From JAEUQQ01 sp963697285 (lineage in GTDB: Bacteria > Acidobacteriota > Vicinamibacteria > Vicinamibacterales > JAFNAJ01): a DNA stretch of 64,000 nt. Positions 8,795-17,015 of the stretch are shown piece by piece. The translations under genes and the position numbers were made by a program. Position 1 is the first letter of the stretch. Each line of letters opens with the position of its first letter. The DNA lies in NCBI GenBank assembly GCA_963697285.1, contig CAVONI010000011.1, positions 682,001 to 746,000 on the forward strand, given 5' to 3'. The notes under the pieces were generated by a model that saw only the letters and a program-made list of their open reading frames with translations, was not told where the DNA came from and did not search any database.

Positions 8795-9423
8795 GGCGTT
8801 TCGAGGGTGCGGATCTTCGCGAGCCTGCGGATGTAGCGCGCCTCGGTCATCGGCGTCGCGATGAACATGCGGACGATGGCGAACGCCTCGTCGATCGAGA
8901 GCAGCGAGGCGCCGAGCGTGAGGACGTTGGCGCCGTTGTGCTCGCGCGAATACCGCGCGATGGTCGGGGTGGTGGCCATCACCGCCCGCACGCCACGGAT
9001 CTTGTTGGCGGCGATCGCCGACCCGATGCCGGCCCCGTCGATGACGATGCCGGCTTGCGCATCCCCCTGGGCGACGGCACGACTCACTCGCGCGGCAATG
9101 TCGGGATAGTCGACGGGATCCGCGGTGTCGGTCCCGAGGTCCATGACGTCGAGCGCCATCGAGCGCAGGTGCGCGACCAGTGCGCGCTTCAGCGCCAGGC
9201 CGGAATGATCGGTGCCGACGGCAATCGTCCGGATGGTGGCCGGAGGCGCCAGCGCCGCGATGTCGGCCTCGGTCAGGCCCGATACGGGCCGCACGGTCAC
9301 CCGTCGTTCCTTCAGCGTGTCGGCGGCGAGGGGCGTGATCGTCCCGCCCGGCTCCAGTTCGACCGTGCTGCCGTATTCGAGGCGGCGCGCCTCGATCTCG
9401 GTGATGAGCGAGTATCGTGTCAT
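8791..9423 (-). CDS. rpiB: RpiB/LacAB-family sugar-phosphate isomerase with N-terminal extension
   Basis: Residues about 66-210 match ribose-5-phosphate isomerase B: GTDHSGLALK (70-79), AGIGSAIAANK (131-141) and EHNGANVLTLG. Where E. coli RpiB has its catalytic Cys (ICGTGIG), this protein has Asp (IDGAGIG, Asp129), so chemistry or substrate may differ from the textbook enzyme. The first 65 residues (ITEIEARRLEYG, then VELEPGGTITPLAADTLKER) form an extra module resembling the small N-terminal segments of ethanolamine and propanediol microcompartment proteins. It is first in a two-gene unit with deoC, with which it overlaps by 4 bp. The likely role is pentose-phosphate or deoxy-sugar-phosphate processing associated with a microcompartment. 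Confidence 0.8.
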   Translation of the reverse strand: MTRYSLITEIEARRLEYGSTVELEPGGTITPLAADTLKERRVTVRPVSGLTEADIAALAPPATIRTIAVGTDHSGLALKRALVAHLRSMALDVMDLGTDTADPVDYPDIAARVSRAVAQGDAQAGIVIDGAGIGSAIAANKIRGVRAVMATTPTIARYSREHNGANVLTLGASLLSIDEAFAIVRMFIATPMTEARYIRRLAKIRTLETP

Positions 9424-9473
9424 GTGTTACGCTTCGCGCTCGGCGCGCAAAGCATCGCGCCGCGCGGCCACCT

Positions 9474-10007
9474 ATGTCAACGTCCCATGTCGCTGAGATC
9501 CTCCTCACCTCCGAGCAGATCCAGGCCCGGATCACCGAACTCGCGCAGCAGATCGAGAGCGATCACCCGGGTGGGGACCCCATCCACCTGATTTGCGTGC
9601 TCAAGGGCGGGTTTCTGTTCCTGTCTGACCTCGTGCGGGGGATGAGCGAGCGGGTCACGCTCGATTTCATCGCCGTCTCGAGCTACGGCAAGGGCACGAC
9701 CTCGTCGGGCGAGGTCCGGATGCTGAAGGACCTCGACGCGGGCATCGAGGGCCGCAGCGTGGTCATCGTCGAAGACATCGTCGATACCGGGCTGACGCTG
9801 ACGTACCTGCAGGAAATCCTGCGGGCACGCAATCCGCATTCGCTGCGGACCGCCTGCCTGCTCAGCAAGCCCTCGCGCCGGCTCGTCGACGTGAAACTCG
9901 AGTACGTCGGCTTCGAGATCCCCGACAAGTTCGTGGTCGGCTACGGGCTCGACTACGCCGAACGCTACCGGAACCTGCCCTACATCGGCGTGCTGGGACT
10001 CGACTGA
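9474..10007 (+). CDS. hpt: Hypoxanthine phosphoribosyltransferase
   Basis: Purine salvage enzyme that joins hypoxanthine or guanine to PRPP to form IMP or GMP in the cytoplasm. The 177-residue protein from ATG 9474 has typical length. The PRPP-binding signature VVIVEDIVDTGLTL is present, preceded by LICVLKGGFLFLSDL and VSSYGKGTTSSGEV, and followed by the base-binding KFVVGYGLDYAERYRNLPYIGVL. The frame is open further upstream (to 9417), but those residues are low-complexity and not part of the family. It is divergent from rpiB across about 50 bp, which must hold both promoters. Confidence 0.93.
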   Translation: MSTSHVAEILLTSEQIQARITELAQQIESDHPGGDPIHLICVLKGGFLFLSDLVRGMSERVTLDFIAVSSYGKGTTSSGEVRMLKDLDAGIEGRSVVIVEDIVDTGLTLTYLQEILRARNPHSLRTACLLSKPSRRLVDVKLEYVGFEIPDKFVVGYGLDYAERYRNLPYIGVLGLD

Positions 10008-10032
10008 GGCGCCGCACGCGCCCAGAACGGGT

Positions 10033-10140
10033 CGCAGAAGGGGTCGCATCTTGATTCTTGAATTATTCAAGCTCTGGCCCCCGTGTGTCTGGGGTCAGAC
10101 CTTGAATAATGCGATGAAGAAAGATGTGACCCCTTCTGCG
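10033..10140. repeat. 108-bp MITE-like element with 20-bp terminal inverted repeats
   Basis: The ends are 10033-10052 (starts CGCAGAAGGGGTC) and 10121-10140 (the inverse, ends GACCCCTTCTGCG). They match at 19 of 20 positions. A second inverted pair inside, ATTATTCAAG and its complement CTTGAATAAT, flanks a GTCTGGGGTCAGAC core. The whole element can fold into one long hairpin. It lies between hpt and upp and ends 19 bp before the upp start codon. A degenerate half copy occurs at 18236-18270. Confidence 0.8.
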
Positions 10141-10159
10141 GTTCGTATATAGTTCCCGC

Positions 10160-10783
10160 GTGCCGTTGCACGTCGTCTCACATCCGATCGCCCAGGACAT
10201 CCTCCTGACCCTGCGCGACACGCGTACCCGCCCCGACATGTTCAGGGCCATGGCCCGTCGCATCAGCCTCCTGCTCGTCGCCGAGGCGACCCGTGACCTG
10301 GCCACGCGTTCCACGTCGGTCGAGACGCCGCTCGCCACCGCCTCCGGATTCGCCCTCGATGCCGACATCGTCGTCGTGCCCGTGCTGCGCGCCGGCCTGG
10401 GCATGCTCGATGCCGTCCTCGACATCGTGCCAAAGGCCCGGGTCGGCCACATCGGCATGCAACGCGACGAGAACACCGCCGTGGCCTCGCAGTACTACGC
10501 GAAGTTCCCGGCCCGGCTCGACCGTTGCGTCGTCTTCATGATCGACCCGATGCTCGCAACGGGCGGCAGTGCCGTGGCCGCCATCGACCTCCTGCGGGCA
10601 CAGGGCGCGCACGACATCCGCCTGCTGTGCATCGTTGCCGCGCCCGAAGGTGTCGCGACGGTTCTGGCCGCTCATCCCGACGTGCGGATCTACACGCCCG
10701 TCGTCGACGAGCGGCTCAACGACGTCAAGTTCATCGTGCCGGGCCTCGGCGATTTTGGCGACCGGTTGTTCGGCACCGAGTAG
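10160..10783 (+). CDS. upp: Uracil phosphoribosyltransferase
   Basis: Pyrimidine salvage enzyme converting uracil and PRPP to UMP. The 207 residues fit the family. PVLRAGLGMLD matches the uracil PRTase PILRAGLGM motif. The PRPP loop reads FMIDPMLATGGSA, and the uracil-binding end reads FIVPGLGDFGDRLFGTE. It starts with GTG at 10160, just downstream of the inverted-repeat element, whose sequence therefore makes up most of its upstream region. Next comes the citryl-CoA-lyase-like gene after 29 bp in the same direction, so a two-gene transcript is likely. Confidence 0.95.
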   Translation: MPLHVVSHPIAQDILLTLRDTRTRPDMFRAMARRISLLLVAEATRDLATRSTSVETPLATASGFALDADIVVVPVLRAGLGMLDAVLDIVPKARVGHIGMQRDENTAVASQYYAKFPARLDRCVVFMIDPMLATGGSAVAAIDLLRAQGAHDIRLLCIVAAPEGVATVLAAHPDVRIYTPVVDERLNDVKFIVPGLGDFGDRLFGTE

Positions 10784-10812
10784 GACGCCAGGAAACGCGA
10801 CGGAGAGACGAC

Positions 10813-11634
10813 ATGTCGAAGACCGACCGCGATCACACGCGCAAGGCCTGGCGATCGTCCCTCACGTACGTCGAGCCCAACCGGATCCTGTTGCGCGGGT
10901 ACCCGCTCGACGAGGTCATGGGCCGCGTCTCGTTCGCCGAGGCGGTGTACCTGTTGATGGTCGGCGAACTCCCGTCGAAGACCATCGGCCGGCTGATGGA
11001 AGCCCTGCTGGTCTCGCTCATCGATCACGGCACCGCGCCCCCCTCCACGCAGGCCGCCCGCTCGGTCGCGTCATCCGGGGCCCCGCTGCGCGCGAGCATC
11101 GCGGCCGGGTTGCTCGGCGTCGGGGCCTATCACGGCGGCGAGATCGAGCAGTGCATGACGATGCTCGACGAAGGCGTCTCGTGGGTGCGACAGGGCATGT
11201 CAACGGCCGCCGCCGCCGAGCAGGTGGTGGCACGCCACCCCGGCGACCCGTCGCAGATTCCCGGGTTCGGTCATCGGGTGCACACGCAGGATCCCCGGGC
11301 GGCGCGGCTGTTCCAGATGGCGCTCGAACTCGAGGTCGATGGTCCGCACCTCCAGATCATTCGTGCCGTCGAGCGGGCGCTGAACCACGGCGCGGCGATC
11401 GCGCCAGCCGAAAAGATCGCGATCAACATCGACGGGGCGATCGCCGCCGTGTGCGCCGACATCGGCCTCTCGGCCACGATCGGACACGCGCTGTTCCTCA
11501 TCTCGCGCGTGCCGGGGATCGCCGCCCAGGCGATCGAGGAACGGCAGCGCGAATCCCCGATGCGCCAGATCAACGCCATCGACGCGGAGTACGACGGCCC
11601 TCACGAGCGTCGCGTCCCCCAGAACCGCGGCTGA
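10813..11634 (+). CDS. Citryl-CoA lyase-like protein (citrate synthase superfamily)
   Basis: A 273-residue protein, much shorter than citrate synthase (over 370) and of the length of stand-alone citryl-CoA lyases. It keeps the two active-site His regions of the superfamily: GVGAYHGGE (about 97-105) and IPGFGHRVHTQDPRA (about 153-167). An INIDGAIAAV segment near residue 210 takes the place of the third catalytic block. Such enzymes cleave citryl-CoA to acetyl-CoA and oxaloacetate, or act on related 3-hydroxyacyl-CoA thioesters. No citryl-CoA synthetase is nearby, so the substrate is uncertain. The start at 10813 follows a GGAGAG ribosome site. It lies 29 bp after upp. Confidence 0.75.
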   Translation: MSKTDRDHTRKAWRSSLTYVEPNRILLRGYPLDEVMGRVSFAEAVYLLMVGELPSKTIGRLMEALLVSLIDHGTAPPSTQAARSVASSGAPLRASIAAGLLGVGAYHGGEIEQCMTMLDEGVSWVRQGMSTAAAAEQVVARHPGDPSQIPGFGHRVHTQDPRAARLFQMALELEVDGPHLQIIRAVERALNHGAAIAPAEKIAINIDGAIAAVCADIGLSATIGHALFLISRVPGIAAQAIEERQRESPMRQINAIDAEYDGPHERRVPQNRG

Positions 11635-11704
11635 GTCACCTGCCCAGCGCGCGCACGAGGCGTCGCGTACACTGCGCCGGCCGGAGCCATCGGGAGCCTC
11701 CGCG

Positions 11705-11959
11705 GCCATTCCCTGGCTGTTCGCGTGGATGCAGACACGGCTGCTGACCGCGTCGTGGCTCGGCCTGGAGCGCGCGCTCGTCACCGCACGCAACCCGGTG
11801 CTGCGACGTTCGATCGACGTGCGCAACCCGTACGTGGACCCGATCAATCTCGTTCAGGTGGAGTTGCTCAAGCAGCACCGCGCCGGCGATGCGCAGGCGT
11901 TCGAGCCGCTGCTCGTGACCATCAACGGCATCGCGGCGGGACTGCGCAACACGGGGTAG
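11705..11959 (+). pseudogene. Remnant of phosphoenolpyruvate carboxylase C-terminus
   Basis: The frame reads AIPWLFAWMQTR, then jumps to NPVLRRSIDVRNPYVDPIN, LVQVELLKQ and finally LLVTINGIAAGLRNTG followed by a stop. These are the conserved blocks of the last part of PEP carboxylase, including the universal C-terminal RNTG. In an intact enzyme more than 100 residues separate the AIPW..Q block from the NPVL.RSI block. Here they are about 16 residues apart, so the middle is deleted, and the preceding several hundred codons are absent. This is a decayed gene, not a small protein. It follows the citryl-CoA-lyase-like gene in the same direction. Confidence 0.8.
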
Positions 11960-12060
11960 ACCAGCGCGGTGTGCTTCGTGGGCGCAGCCCTTGGCTTCGC
12001 TCCCGGGTGGCCCTGTGACACCGGTGGTGCCGGGGCGACGTGAGCAGATGCGCGACAGAC

Positions 12061-12090
12061 CGGGCCGCGCCACCGAAGGGACGCGGCCCG
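12061..12090. terminator. Hairpin downstream of PEP-CTERM gene
   Basis: CGGGCCGCG (12061-12069) pairs perfectly with CGCGGCCCG (12082-12090) around a 12-nt loop. It lies 21 bp past the stop codon of the minus-strand PEP-CTERM gene. No T-run follows, so it may stabilise the mRNA end rather than act as a classical terminator. Confidence 0.45.
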
Positions 12091-12111
12091 ATGTCACAGG
12101 CCCTGCCGTGT

Positions 12112-12768
12112 TCAGGCGCGAACTCGACGACGAAGAAGTCCGCTCGCCATGGCGCTGCCGACCAGAAGCAGCATCGTCGGCTCCGGCACGGCGGTACTGC
12201 CGACAATGACGTTGTCGATGACGTTGGCACGCTGGCCGATGGCGGTCGAACCAATCGTGCGTGAGTACACGGTCACCGACGCCAGCAGATCGTCTGAGAT
12301 GATTCCGAAGAACGTCGGCGTAAACGCCGGGTGGCCTCCCAGGCCGAACGCCTTAGAAAATGGCGGCGCGCCTCCCGCGAAGTTCACGACCACGACCGCC
12401 TCTTCATCGACGGTGAAGTCGAGGTTGTCGAACCCGAACGCGTTGCGCGGTTCGAGGATCGTGAACACCACTGGCTTGAAGCAGTCCACCGCCGACCCAG
12501 TGCGCCCGCACAGCGCATTATCAAAGATGATTCCGGCCGCGTCGCCTCCTTGCGTGGCAACAGACACGATGTCGGTACCCAAGCTGTTGAGCCGTATCAC
12601 CGGGTTGTAGTTTGGGCCGTTGAACGTCCACGTGTCGGACGAGGTCACCGCCGCCAGGAACGCTGCGCTCGAATTGTAGGTAATCACGGCGGCCCGCGCG
12701 GGGCTGGCTGTGGCGATCGCCAGCGCACCCGCACCTGCCAGAACGAACGCCTTCACCTTGTGTGGCAT
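12112..12768 (-). CDS. PEP-CTERM sorting domain protein
   Basis: A 218-residue exported protein. ATG 12768 was chosen because an AAAGGA ribosome site sits 6 bp upstream and a signal peptide follows directly (FVLAGAGALAIATASPARA). The body is predicted beta-rich with DTWTFNG and NLDFTVDEEA segments. The C-terminus is a canonical PEP-CTERM tail: VPEPTMLLLVG, a hydrophobic helix and terminal RRR. Such tails are recognised by an exosortase in the inner membrane, which cleaves at the PEP motif and hands the protein to the surface or exopolysaccharide matrix. No exosortase gene is in the window. Its specific function is unknown. Confidence 0.85.
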   Translation of the reverse strand: MPHKVKAFVLAGAGALAIATASPARAAVITYNSSAAFLAAVTSSDTWTFNGPNYNPVIRLNSLGTDIVSVATQGGDAAGIIFDNALCGRTGSAVDCFKPVVFTILEPRNAFGFDNLDFTVDEEAVVVVNFAGGAPPFSKAFGLGGHPAFTPTFFGIISDDLLASVTVYSRTIGSTAIGQRANVIDNVIVGSTAVPEPTMLLLVGSAMASGLLRRRVRA

Positions 12769-13015
12769 GGCGCGTCCTTTCTGCAACGGGGGCCCGAGTT
12801 CACCGAGGCTCGTGGCGAATGGTGCGACGCGACCAGCGCCGCCAGCAACCTGGGCTAGAGATGACAGGTCTGCTAAATCTGTGCCTCGGCCGACAGCCAA
12901 TGCGGCTGCGTTCCAACGCCGTCTTGCTGACTGGAAGTCTGCCGTCAGCGTGACTTACTGTCTCGAATTGGCGGCCTATTGCACCAAGCTGCCACGCAAG
13001 CGCGGACGGCGGCCG

Positions 13016-13600
13016 TCATCTCAGGCGAGCGGTGATGCGGGCGACGCGGGCGCCCAGCGCGCGCGCCTTGTCGAGCGCGGCGGCATCGACTCCTTTCGCC
13101 GCGGCCGGCTTGCCTTCCTCGACGATCGCCGAGGCGCCGAACGGCGCGAGCGCGCTGTCGCCGCCCACGATCACGAATCGGAAGATCAACATCGACGACA
13201 GGATCTGCAACTGCGCGAGCTCCTCGCCCGACGACGCCCCGCCGCCGGTGACGAAGGCGGCCCCGACCTTGTCGTGCAGCTTCTCGAACGGCCAGCGATC
13301 GATGAACGCCTTCACGGTGGCGGCCATCCCGCCGTTGTATACCGGCGAGCCGACGATGATCGCGTCGGCCTTCAGCAGGTCATCGTCTGACACGTCGGCG
13401 ACCCGCTTCAGCGATACCGAAACGTTGGCTGCGGTGGCGGCCCCTTCCGACACGGCCTTCGCCATGCGCTCCGTGTTTCCGGTCGCCGACGCGTAGGCGA
13501 CGAGGATGCGCACTGGCGCGGCAGCGGGCGCAGGCTGCGCCGATGCGTCGACGAATGGCAGGATGCAGAACGCGAGCGTGACGGCTGGACGAAGGCGCAT
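13016..13600 (-). CDS. Exported flavodoxin-like protein
   Basis: Residues about 29-194 form a flavodoxin/WrbA-type FMN-binding fold: RILVAYASATGNTERMAKAV supplies the phosphate-binding loop (SATGNT), IIVGSPVYNGGMAATVKAFIDR the central strand and loop, and AAFVTGGGASSG the third flavin loop. Unlike ordinary cytoplasmic flavodoxins it starts with a signal peptide (LAFCILPFVDASAQ, cleavage near residue 22), so it should act in the periplasm. No twin-arginine motif is seen, which raises the question of how FMN is acquired. The redox partner is unknown. It stands alone, with non-coding sequence on its 5' side. Confidence 0.75.
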   Translation of the reverse strand: MRLRPAVTLAFCILPFVDASAQPAPAAAPVRILVAYASATGNTERMAKAVSEGAATAANVSVSLKRVADVSDDDLLKADAIIVGSPVYNGGMAATVKAFIDRWPFEKLHDKVGAAFVTGGGASSGEELAQLQILSSMLIFRFVIVGGDSALAPFGASAIVEEGKPAAAKGVDAAALDKARALGARVARITARLR

Positions 13601-14030
13601 GTGGACTCCTGAGCGCGAAAGGGGGCGCGAGTCGCTGCATACTCTCGCACAGGTCGAGTGCCGGATGCCGGAGTTCGGCGCGAGTGTTGGTCGTACGTGA
13701 GAAGCGCGGGTGATGCTGCACTTGGCACGCCGCTGTCACTCGAACGTCTACGGGCCTTGTGTTCGGTCATGGGTCAATAGGCGCCTGATTTCGCACCAAT
13801 TCACTGCCCCGGCAGCGACCTTCGCCGATGGTCGTGCGCTCGTCGGCGAGTTGCGGCCTTCTCGACGCGGGTGGCGTCTGGCGAACTCCTTGCTATCGAG
13901 CACTCTTCGGGACGACGCGCGGGTTGCGGAGGTCGCGCCCGTGCCGTCATCGGTTGCACCGCTGCGGTCGCACCGGCTCGGACGGAATCGACGACCATCG
14001 GCAACCGCAGCATCGCAAGGAGGGCGTGCG
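13601..14030. other. Intergenic region, nothing recognised
   Basis: About 430 bp between the divergent flavodoxin and second PEP-CTERM genes. I see no conserved protein segment, RNA gene or repeat. It must hold the promoters of both genes. A strong AAGGAGG ribosome site lies at its right end, 7 bp before the ATG at 14031. Confidence 0.5.
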
Positions 14031-14685
14031 ATGATCAGGACCCGACTGCGGGCCACCCTGCGCGTGGTGTTCTGTCTCGTCATCGGCCTCGGCGTCTCGG
14101 CGAGTCCCGCCGTCGCCGGGCCTATCCTCTTCGACACCTTCGGACCTGGCGACACGTTTGGAGCCGGAGCGTACGGTGTCGATGGAAACGCCGAGTTCCA
14201 GGCGTTTCGGTTCATCCCGACGGCCACGGGCGTTCTCGAACAGATCACCGTGGCGCTTGGGCGCACGAGCGACGTGCAGACGACGACCACGTTCAACCTC
14301 TATGAGGACGCGGGCGGGGTGAACCTCGGCGCGCTCATCGAGTCGTTCGCGGTGCCCAACACGGCCACACCCGCAGCGTTCCCCGATCCGCTCATCGGGG
14401 CTGTGGTGACGTTTGCGTCGGGTGCGGCGCCCACCCTCACCGGCGGCGTTGCCTACTGGTTGAGCTTCACCGAGGCCGATGTGATGAATGGCGCCCGCTC
14501 CGGGTGGTTCTTCAACACCATCGGCGTGAATGGGACGCGCCTCACCAATGCCCTCCCCGCAAACGCGGGCCTCCTCCCCGCGTTCCGGGTAGAGGCGAGG
14601 GCAATTCCCGAACCGGCGACGAGCGCGCTGGTGCTGGTTGGTGGCCGTCGCAGTCCTTCGCGCACGTCGCAGCCGGATGGTCTGA
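14031..14685 (+). CDS. PEP-CTERM protein, frameshift inside the sorting tail
   Basis: Starts at ATG 14031 after a perfect AAGGAGG. A signal peptide (VFCLVIGLGVSASPAVA) is followed by a beta-rich domain of about 160 residues (FDTFGPGDTF, then TFNLYEDAGG, then AYWLSFTEADV). The tail begins correctly with IPEPATSALVLV, but the frame then leaves the hydrophobic helix near 14640. One base out, the sequence continues as VAVAVLRARRSRMV and stops at 14685, exactly the expected helix plus basic end. A single-base difference thus decides whether the protein can be sorted. It is in the same exported class as the protein at 12112-12768, but the bodies are not obviously similar. Confidence 0.75.
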
Positions 14686-14689
14686 GCCT

Positions 14690-14860
14690 GCAGCCACGGC
14701 AGGCGCAACGCGTGGTCGAGGATGCGCGCGATCTCGGCGATCAGCGCATCCGACGCCTTCTCGCTCTCGATGCCGCGCGTCATCACCACGAGCACGAAGG
14801 CACCGCGCCGTAGACGATCCCGAAACGGACCAACCCCGTTCACGAGTTCCGCGCGAGCCT
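14690..14860 (-). pseudogene. Possible C-terminal remnant of a serine beta-lactamase-like protein
   Basis: The minus-strand frame reads VNGVGPFRD..RRGAFVLVVMTRG followed by DALIAEIARILDHA. This resembles the last strand and helix of class A beta-lactamase-like hydrolases (a ND.G strand, a VVVFTRG-like strand and a closing helix). There is no start codon, catalytic Ser-X-X-Lys or upstream part, and the surrounding sequence is not coding. If the match is right, only the last 55 or so residues survive. The assignment rests on pattern memory alone. Confidence 0.3.
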
Positions 14861-15089
14861 CCCGGCATTCGCCGCGAGCCACGAGCGACGGTTGGTGACA
14901 CCGGCGCCATCCCTCGGCAACCGCTCCCCGGCAATCGGGCATCCCGGCGACCGCGATCGACCGGCACCGGCGTCCCGTGTAGACTACCCGCGTTTTCCGG
15001 CGGTGCACTCGCATCGCCGGACGTCCGCCCCGCACCTGCACTGAACCGGTCGGCAAGGGCGCGGTCAGCGCGCCAGCCAGGAGCCCTGC

Positions 15090-16973
15090 ATGAGCGACGT
15101 GCACGCCACGCCCGATCTCCCCATCGGTGAGTTCACCCTCAAGGCCGTCGTCGCCGGGGTGCTCCTCGGCATCGTCTTCGGCGCCGCCAACGCGTACCTC
15201 GGGCTGCGCGTCGGGCTCACCGTGTCGGCGTCGATCCCCGCGGCCGTCATGACGGTGGCCCTCTTCCGGGCCATCGGACAGCGCGGCACCATCCTCGAGG
15301 CCAACCTGTCGCAGACGATCGGGTCCGCCTCCACCTCGCTCGCCAGCGGCACGATCTTCACCATCCCTGCGCTGTTCATGTGGGGCGTTGTGCCGCCGTA
15401 TCTGCAGGTCGTCGTCCTCTCGTATCTCGGCGCGATCCTCGGCCTCGCCGCGATGATTCCGCTTCGCCGCCTGCTCATCGTCGATGCGCGTGACGAGTTG
15501 CCGTATCCCGAGGGCACCGCGTGCGCCGAGGTGCTGCGCGCCACGACGGGCGAGAGCCGATCGAGCGTGTGGATCTTCCGCGGCATGGGCGTCGGGGCGG
15601 CCATCAAGCTCGCGCTCGCACTGCTGTTCCTCGTGCCGTCGGCGCTGCACGTGGCGGTGCCCGGACTTCCGAAGGGCGAGTTGGCACTTGAACTCGCCCC
15701 TGCGCTGATCGGCGTGGGGTTCATCCTCGGCTACAAGCAGTCGGGCGTGCTCGTGGCAGGCTCCGTGGTGTCGGCGCTCGTGCTGACGCCGCTGATCGCA
15801 TGGTTAGGTGCGAACAACACGACGCCGCTCTATCCCGAAACGACGAAGCTCGTCGCCGACATGACGGCAAGCGAGATCTGGGCGCGCTACGTGCGCTACA
15901 TCGGTGCCGGCGCCGTGGCCACGGCTGGCATCATGACCGTCGCGAAGAACCTGCCGACGATGGTGAGCGCGTTCGCGGCGGTGGCGCGCAACATCCGTCC
16001 CGCGACGGGGGCGACGCCGACGCGCGTGCCCTCGACCGATCGAGACTTGCCGGGCACGTTCGTGGTCGGCGCCGTGCTCGTGGTCGTGCTCGTTGCAGCG
16101 TTCGTGCCGGGCGTGTTCGCCGGCAACATGGGACAGACCGCGCGGCTCATCTGCGCGGCGGGCGTGACCGTCTTCGGCTTGATGTTCGTCGCCGTGGCCT
16201 CGCGCATCGTCGGCATCGTGGGTGTGTCGTCGAACCCGACATCGGGCATGGCGCTGGTCACGCTGATCGGGATCGCGTCGATCTTCGCGGCGCTCGGATG
16301 GACCGACACAGCGGCGCAGGCTGCGGTCCTGACAGTGGGCACCATCGTCGCCGTCGCCGCGTCGAAGGCCGGCGACATCTCGCAGGACCTCAAGACCGGG
16401 TACCTCGTGGGCGCAACGCCGGCGCGGCAGCAGTTCGGGCAGTTGATCGGGGCGTCGGTCGCGTGCTGGGCCGTGGCGGGTACGGTGCTGTTGCTCGGCA
16501 ACGCGTACACGTTCGGATCGCGCGACATCCCGGCACCGCAGGCGACGCTGATGAAGACCATTGTCGAGGGGGTGCTGTCGGGCGCTCTCCCCTGGGGACT
16601 CGTGCTGTCGGGCGGTGGCCTCGCGGTGGGATCGTGGCTGTGCGCGGTCTCGCCGCTGTCGTTCGCGATCGGTGTCTACCTGCCGCTGTCGAGCATGGCC
16701 GCCATCTACCTGGGCGGGTGCATCCGTGCGTTCTATGACGGGCGGCGCGGCGCGGCGGCCGCCGAGGCCGGCGAACCCGGGGTGCTCGCCGCGTCAGGAC
16801 TGGTAGCCGGCGAAGGCCTCGCGGGCGTACTCGTGGCCGGCCTCGTCGCGGCCGGCGTCGCACCGCGGTCGATGCCGCCCCGTGTCGCCGGCGTGCCCGG
16901 CGACCTGATCGCCCTGGCAGCGTTCGCCCTCATCGCCTGGTTCCTGGTGCGGGCAGCCAGGCGCGCGCGTTGA
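15090..16973 (+). CDS. OPT-family oligopeptide/metal-complex transporter
   Basis: A 627-residue integral membrane protein with about 14-16 hydrophobic segments, the usual size for prokaryotic OPT proteins. The N-terminal GEFTLKAVVAGVLLGIVFGAANAYLGLRVG-type sequence and the later ELPYPEGTACAEVLRA motif are family signatures. A further conserved stretch reads SKAGDISQDLKTGYLVGATP (residues about 427-446). Members import small peptides or metal-chelate complexes using the proton gradient. The ATG at 15090 has an AGGAG site 7 bp upstream. It stands alone, so the substrate cannot be deduced. Confidence 0.9.
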   Translation: MSDVHATPDLPIGEFTLKAVVAGVLLGIVFGAANAYLGLRVGLTVSASIPAAVMTVALFRAIGQRGTILEANLSQTIGSASTSLASGTIFTIPALFMWGVVPPYLQVVVLSYLGAILGLAAMIPLRRLLIVDARDELPYPEGTACAEVLRATTGESRSSVWIFRGMGVGAAIKLALALLFLVPSALHVAVPGLPKGELALELAPALIGVGFILGYKQSGVLVAGSVVSALVLTPLIAWLGANNTTPLYPETTKLVADMTASEIWARYVRYIGAGAVATAGIMTVAKNLPTMVSAFAAVARNIRPATGATPTRVPSTDRDLPGTFVVGAVLVVVLVAAFVPGVFAGNMGQTARLICAAGVTVFGLMFVAVASRIVGIVGVSSNPTSGMALVTLIGIASIFAALGWTDTAAQAAVLTVGTIVAVAASKAGDISQDLKTGYLVGATPARQQFGQLIGASVACWAVAGTVLLLGNAYTFGSRDIPAPQATLMKTIVEGVLSGALPWGLVLSGGGLAVGSWLCAVSPLSFAIGVYLPLSSMAAIYLGGCIRAFYDGRRGAAAAEAGEPGVLAASGLVAGEGLAGVLVAGLVAAGVAPRSMPPRVAGVPGDLIALAAFALIAWFLVRAARRAR

Positions 16974-17015
16974 CGCGAATGCACACCCTGTGAGCCACCG
17001 ATTGCTGCAGATCGC

